Positions 59,902-64,000 of a stretch of DNA of 64,000 nt are shown here, piece after piece. The DNA lies in the NCBI GenBank assembly GCA_003481745.1, contig QULP01000002.1, positions 310,001-374,000 of the forward strand, given 5' to 3'. The notes beneath the pieces are model-generated. The model saw only the letters and a program-made list of their open reading frames with translations. It was not told the origin of the DNA and did no database searches. Positions within the stretch are counted from its first letter, which is position 1. Each line of letters begins with the position of its first letter. A program made the position numbers and the translations under genes. This stretch comes from Firmicutes bacterium OM04-13BH (lineage in GTDB: Bacteria > Bacillota > Clostridia > Lachnospirales > Lachnospiraceae).

Positions 59902-60957
59902 TCATTCTAATTTTTTATCCATATATTTTTTATATACCGAGAATGCAGATGGCATCGGATAGTTTTCAGATGCTTCTTCTTTATCAATAAAAATAAAATC
60001 TTTGCTTTTTTTTAGTTCTGTATCTTCTACTAAAATAAAGTATCCCTGCATCTGCCATTCCACATGTGAAAAAATGTGCTTTGCATTTTCAATTTTCTTA
60101 ATCTGAATGGGGACCAGATTCTGTTTTTCTACAAAAAAAAGCACTTCTTTTTCAGACAGAAATCCCTCCTGGTTCGGAAACTCATATAACCCTGCCAAAA
60201 GTCCCTCATCCGGACGTTTTCTAACTGCAAAATATTCTTGCTTCTGAATCAACAGTACTGTCTTTTTTTCAATTCTCCGCTTTACTTTTCCACTCTTCTT
60301 CGGATATTGTTCAATTGTACCATGTTTTTTTGATTTACAACAGTTTAAAATCGGACATTTTTCACATTTTGGCATCCCATTGGGCAGACAGACGGTTGCT
60401 CCAAGTTCCATTAAACTCTGATTGAATTCACCGACATCATTTTCCGGCATCTGTTCTTCTAAAATATACTCAGCTTTTTTTTTCGTTGACGTCTTTGCAA
60501 TATCTTTTTCCCACTCTTCCTGCCTTGCCAGAACCCTTAGCACATTTCCATCTACGGCAGGCTTTCTGACTCCAAATGCAATCGACGCAATTGCTCCTGC
60601 CGTATAACTTCCAATTCCAGGCAACTCCAGAATTTTATCGTAATCAGAAGGCATTTCTCCGTCATACTTTTCTACAATGACTTTTGCTGCTTTCTGCATA
60701 TTTTTGACCCGATTATAATATCCCAGTCCTTCCCACAACTTCAAAAGTATTTCTTCTTCACACTCTGCAAGTGCTTCTATTGTAGGAAGTTTTTCTAAGA
60801 ATCGCGCATAGTATCTCTTTACTGCTTCTACTCTTGTCTGCTGAAGCATAATTTCCGATACCCAGATATGATAAGGAGTCGCATCTTCTCTCCAGGGTAG
60901 GCTCCGTTTCTCTTTTTTGTACCATTCAAGCAGTGGCTTTGCTCTGTTCTCAAACAT
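59902..60957 (-). CDS. mutY: A/G-specific adenine glycosylase
   Basis: About 351 residues. LPWREDATPYHIWVSEIMLQ, helix-hairpin-helix LPGIGSYTAGAIASIAFG with the catalytic Asp in AVDGNVLRV, then the Fe-S cysteines (VCLPNGMPKCEKCPILNCC: C-x7-C-x2-C-x5-C). A NUDIX-like C-terminal domain (residues about 230-351) recognises 8-oxoguanine. It removes adenine paired with 8-oxoG. The start follows GGAGAAACTGAA. Confidence 0.95.
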   Translation of the reverse strand: MFENRAKPLLEWYKKEKRSLPWREDATPYHIWVSEIMLQQTRVEAVKRYYARFLEKLPTIEALAECEEEILLKLWEGLGYYNRVKNMQKAAKVIVEKYDGEMPSDYDKILELPGIGSYTAGAIASIAFGVRKPAVDGNVLRVLARQEEWEKDIAKTSTKKKAEYILEEQMPENDVGEFNQSLMELGATVCLPNGMPKCEKCPILNCCKSKKHGTIEQYPKKSGKVKRRIEKKTVLLIQKQEYFAVRKRPDEGLLAGLYEFPNQEGFLSEKEVLFFVEKQNLVPIQIKKIENAKHIFSHVEWQMQGYFILVEDTELKKSKDFIFIDKEEASENYPMPSAFSVYKKYMDKKLE

Positions 60958-61010
60958 TTCAGTTTCTCCTAAAAAACAGCCAGAAACTTATCTCCAGCCG
61001 TTTTATATTT

Positions 61011-61841
61011 TTATTCAGTCTCTACTTCTGTCAGCTTTTCATAAATTTCTTTTACACTGTCAAAGATATAGTCTGGTTTTATCTCACCTTCCAAAATATC
61101 TTTCATTTCTGCCTCTCCTGATAAGACACAAATGGTATCTATCTTTGCATTAATTCCGGTTTTAATATCCGTATAAAGCCGGTCACCGACAATCACTGCA
61201 TCCTCCTTATCGACACCCAGCCTTTTCAATACACAGTTTACCATAATCGGCTCTGGTTTTCCAATAAAAAACGGTTCTTTTCCCGTCGCATTTTTTAGCA
61301 TAATGCTCATAGAACCACAATCTGGAATATACCCAAAACTAACCGGACAAACTAAATCCGGGTTCGTTGCCAGATATGCCACCTCTTTTCCTAACATAAT
61401 GCAGGTATTTCTTATTTTTTCTGACGTATTCTCCGTATCAAACCCAATTAAGACAATACTTGCTCTGTCATCTGCTTCTGTTACCACTTCAATTCCTGCA
61501 CTCCGAAGTTCTTCCACTAAAGACTGTGTTCCCATACAATAGACAATCTGTCCCGGATAATTTTCTTTAATATAGGCTGCTGTCGCCTGACTCGATGTAT
61601 AAAAATTTTCTTCGTCCGCAGAAATCCCCATGTCATTGACTTTTTTTACATAATCTTTCACCGATTTTGAAGAATTATTTGTAATAAAAATATACTGTGC
61701 TCCTCTTTGTCTGATTTCCTCTAAAAATTCAAGTGTTCCATCAAAAATTTCATTTTCATTATAAATCGTTCCATCCATATCCAACAAATATAGTTTTTTT
61801 GATTTTAAACGTTCTGCTGTTTTGCCTGTTTTATCTTTCAA
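61011..61841 (-). CDS. HAD-superfamily IIA phosphatase (NagD/AraL-like)
   Basis: About 276 residues from a TTG start with GGAGA 10 nt upstream. HAD motifs: YLLDMDGTIYNENEIF (nucleophile Asp), FITNNSSKS, FIGKPEPIMVN (Lys) and VGDRLYTDIKTGINA. Members dephosphorylate small sugar phosphates or nucleotides; NagD and AraL are examples. It is followed 53 nt later by mutY in the same direction. Confidence 0.92.
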   Translation of the reverse strand: MKDKTGKTAERLKSKKLYLLDMDGTIYNENEIFDGTLEFLEEIRQRGAQYIFITNNSSKSVKDYVKKVNDMGISADEENFYTSSQATAAYIKENYPGQIVYCMGTQSLVEELRSAGIEVVTEADDRASIVLIGFDTENTSEKIRNTCIMLGKEVAYLATNPDLVCPVSFGYIPDCGSMSIMLKNATGKEPFFIGKPEPIMVNCVLKRLGVDKEDAVIVGDRLYTDIKTGINAKIDTICVLSGEAEMKDILEGEIKPDYIFDSVKEIYEKLTEVETE

Positions 61842-61906
61842 TCTGCTCGTTTCTCCATTTTTTTCTATAAGATTTATCCTATTTTACCAGCTTACCAAAA
61901 AAGAAG

Positions 61907-61945
61907 CAAAACGAATGAAACTAAAATTTAAAGAGTTTCGTCCGT
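61907..61945 (-). terminator. Weak terminator of the L,D-transpeptidase gene
   Basis: GAAACT with AGTTTC and outer AACG/CGTT pairs with mismatches, followed by TTTTGC on the minus strand. Weaker than the others. Confidence 0.5.
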
Positions 61946-61985
61946 TCTGCCTCCTTCTATTTTTTACCAAATTTAAAATTTCACT

Positions 61986-63974
61986 TTAATAAAAACATAA
62001 TATCGGGCATCCAGCTTCAATATTTTCATAAAGTTCTGATGCCATACTGCTCGGAAGGTTGACACATCCATGAGAACCGCTGTACATAAAAATACTTCCG
62101 CCAAAGGAATATCTCCAACTGGCATCATGGAATCCAATTCCTCCATTAAACGGCATCCAGTATTTTACAGGTGATTCATATTCATAAGTGCCATCTGACC
62201 TTCTCGTACCTCTTAATACCTGGTCTTTTTGCTTATACATCAAAGAATAAGTTCCAGATGGAGTTCTTCTATCGGAAATTGTGTAGGTTCCAGAAACAAA
62301 ATCGGTATCCATGATAAGCGTTCCTTCTTTGTAATACCATAAATGCTGATTTCCAAGGTCAACTTCCACATAAGTATTTCCAATATCATCACCTGTCATA
62401 CTATAAATAGCAGCTCTTGATGCATAAGCCGGCTCTCTTGTTACCACATCATGATTCACAATATTTTCATAAATCTGCTCTGCTTCTTCGCTCTGATCAA
62501 TTCGAAATCCATAGCTTCCGCCACTGACTGTCACAGGCTCTCCGGTCATCGTACTTGTAATTGTACGGTCACGTCCCATCGTGTTTCGTCTTGTCGCCAA
62601 GTCTAAAACATATTCTTTGATATGTGCCATGACTGCCTCTTTATTTTCTACATAATTTCCCTCTTCATCATAGCTTAACCAGTCCTTAATCTGCATACCG
62701 TCTAATACTTCCTGCTCATCACCAAATGTATATGTAATGGTTGCAGTTGCACAACTGTTCCAGATATCTTTTTGATGAATCAATGTTTCATCATCTTTTG
62801 TCACACTCGGTTTTGCATAAGCTCCTGTTTTTTCCACTGACAGCTTTGTCTGACTTGTACAAACAGCTTCTTCTAATGCTGTAAGCAGCGTTCCTTCGTC
62901 AATGGTTGTTCCCTGTGTCTCATCCTGAATCACAAACTGATTGTCCACAAACGCAATCTGTGCATCTGCCGGTGCCTCCATATTTGCCTCCTGCAGGCAA
63001 TCCAGACCATCTAACTGCGCTTTAAGCGCAGTTTTGTCAAAATTTGCATCAATCTCAACATTATAATTTTTCTTTGAAAACAGACCACTTACCCATAACA
63101 GCGGATTTTGTTTTTTCATTACATCTTTTACATCTCCACTGCCTATATACTGATATCCGATATCACTGCCTGAAATCGTTCTGCTTTCATTATTTCTGAA
63201 ATCCAATTCAATTTCGTAAGACTCAACCTGTTTTTTCAATGCCGCATCTGCTTTTTTCTCCGTCATATTGGCACAGTCCATTCCATTGATTTTACTGCCT
63301 GCAAACAAATGATTGGTATAATAAAGCGCTCCTGCTGCATATCCTACAACCAAAATAGCTGCTGCTGCACCTGCAATCATCGAAGGTTTCAGTTTCTTTT
63401 TTGCGTTACCTGTCTCATCAGAAATTTCGGAATCTACTATCTGTTCTGCTGTTACCGGTATTGGCTCAACTGCTATAGCGGAAGCCACTGCTTCTTCTGA
63501 AGATGGCTCTTCTGAAGGTGATTCTTTGAACGGTTCTTCTTCGGATAGTTGTTCTTCTTTGACATATTCCTCTTCCTTGAGAGTGCTTTCTTCCTGCGAT
63601 TTTTCTTCTGTATTTTCTTCCTGTTCTTCTTTTTCTACAGGTACTTCTTCTTTTGAAACTTCCTCTTGTTTTACGTTTTCTTGGTTTACGTTTTCGTTTT
63701 CTTGTTTTACGTTTTCTTCTTTTCCGGCTTCTTCCTTCGCTGAAACAGCTTCCCTTACCGCCTCTTCCTTGGAAATTTCCTCCCCTATTGTTTCCTGAAT
63801 GATTTTTTCCATTGCAGAATCAATCTGTTTTTCTATTTCAGGATTTTCACCAGCATGTTGCTGTGCCTGCTTTTGTTTTTCCATTGCCCGTTTTTTTGCA
63901 GCTTCCACTTTTCTTCTTCGGGCTTCTGAACGAAACGGCTGCTGATTTTTATTCTTTTTTGTTGTATCTTTCAT
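61986..63974 (-). CDS. L,D-transpeptidase (YkuD) with PG-binding domain and long acidic cytoplasmic tail
   Basis: About 662 residues. Residues 1-45 are basic (RSEARRRKVEAAKKRAMEKQ). Residues 50-190 are very Glu-rich with repeated EENVKQE/NQENVKQEEV units. One membrane helix lies near 200-220 (SMIAGAAAAILVVGYAAGAL). An outside part holds a PG_binding_4-like domain (NGMDCANMTEKKADAALKKQ). The C-terminal YkuD domain has HLWYYKEG, a catalytic His in FHDASW and the catalytic Cys in SGSHGCVNLPSSMA. It cross-links peptidoglycan stems by 3-3 bonds or anchors proteins. Complete at its start (GGAGTAG upstream). Confidence 0.94.
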   Translation of the reverse strand: MKDTTKKNKNQQPFRSEARRRKVEAAKKRAMEKQKQAQQHAGENPEIEKQIDSAMEKIIQETIGEEISKEEAVREAVSAKEEAGKEENVKQENENVNQENVKQEEVSKEEVPVEKEEQEENTEEKSQEESTLKEEEYVKEEQLSEEEPFKESPSEEPSSEEAVASAIAVEPIPVTAEQIVDSEISDETGNAKKKLKPSMIAGAAAAILVVGYAAGALYYTNHLFAGSKINGMDCANMTEKKADAALKKQVESYEIELDFRNNESRTISGSDIGYQYIGSGDVKDVMKKQNPLLWVSGLFSKKNYNVEIDANFDKTALKAQLDGLDCLQEANMEAPADAQIAFVDNQFVIQDETQGTTIDEGTLLTALEEAVCTSQTKLSVEKTGAYAKPSVTKDDETLIHQKDIWNSCATATITYTFGDEQEVLDGMQIKDWLSYDEEGNYVENKEAVMAHIKEYVLDLATRRNTMGRDRTITSTMTGEPVTVSGGSYGFRIDQSEEAEQIYENIVNHDVVTREPAYASRAAIYSMTGDDIGNTYVEVDLGNQHLWYYKEGTLIMDTDFVSGTYTISDRRTPSGTYSLMYKQKDQVLRGTRRSDGTYEYESPVKYWMPFNGGIGFHDASWRYSFGGSIFMYSGSHGCVNLPSSMASELYENIEAGCPILCFY

Positions 63975-64000
63975 TATCTACTACTCCTGCAACTACTACT

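Noticed and set aside
63540..63780. Short tandem-like DNA repeats near the right end as a separate element
   Set aside because: They encode the Glu/Asn/Val/Lys repeats of the L,D-transpeptidase tail.
1..64000. tRNA, rRNA, CRISPR arrays, intact IS or prophage genes
   Set aside because: All gaps over about 60 bp were read for cloverleaf arms, repeat-spacer patterns and transposase or phage motifs; none was found.

Overview
The window reads as a piece of chromosome from an AT-rich, anaerobic Gram-positive gut-type Firmicute, most probably a Lachnospiraceae (Clostridia). The evidence is low-GC codon use, strong AGGAGG ribosome sites, consensus TTGACA/TATAAT promoters, a glutaminyl-tRNA synthetase of the clostridial type, a PPi-type phosphofructokinase, a long-form urocanase and the B12-dependent methylaspartate route of glutamate fermentation. 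The genus cannot be fixed from the sequence alone. No tRNA, rRNA, CRISPR array, prophage or intact transposase was seen. All functional calls are by eye, from motifs and family memory.

Left part (1-12300): 3' part of maf, a small acidic membrane protein, an RmlD-like reductase with a dicarboxylate/amino-acid symporter behind a 144-bp inverted-repeat element, then a run of minus-strand housekeeping genes (MocR regulator, glnS, thioesterase, truA, alanine-type symporter, fba, pfk). Between the symporter and the MocR gene sits a minus-strand TPP riboswitch that now leads only to a 31-codon shred of a thiamine-precursor binding protein. Next (12300-27000) come a TetR-controlled RND exporter with a roughly 300-residue coiled-coil insert, an ABC-F ATPase, two Rrf2 regulators, an O-acetylhomoserine sulfhydrylase/cysteine synthase operon, and alaX-L, hom, PHP and sseB genes.

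Centre (27000-49060): a catabolic island. On the minus strand run hutU, hutI, ftcD, fchA, citD, citE, citF, glmS, glmL, glmE, mal, a P-loop ATPase, and the two subunits of a class I fumarase-like hydratase. Together they would turn urocanate into glutamate, then 3-methylaspartate, mesaconate, citramalate, and finally acetate plus pyruvate. Upstream lie a 990-residue BTAD/AAA/TPR regulator and a HutD-family gene. Divergently (plus strand) are citC, a citX-citG fusion and an acetyltransferase, which would mature the citramalate lyase. Histidine ammonia-lyase is not in the window. A structured, separately promoted RNA of about 205 nt lies between the regulator and hutU.

Right part (49060-64000): a DUF362 ferredoxin protein, a GNAT gene remnant, DUF445 and other membrane proteins, a DnaJ-like protein paired with DUF5685, a MATE exporter, an amidase with a SPOR-like tail, mgsA, a glycerophosphodiesterase, a PAP2 protein, a glycosyltransferase, mutY, a HAD phosphatase and an L,D-transpeptidase with a very acidic cytoplasmic tail.
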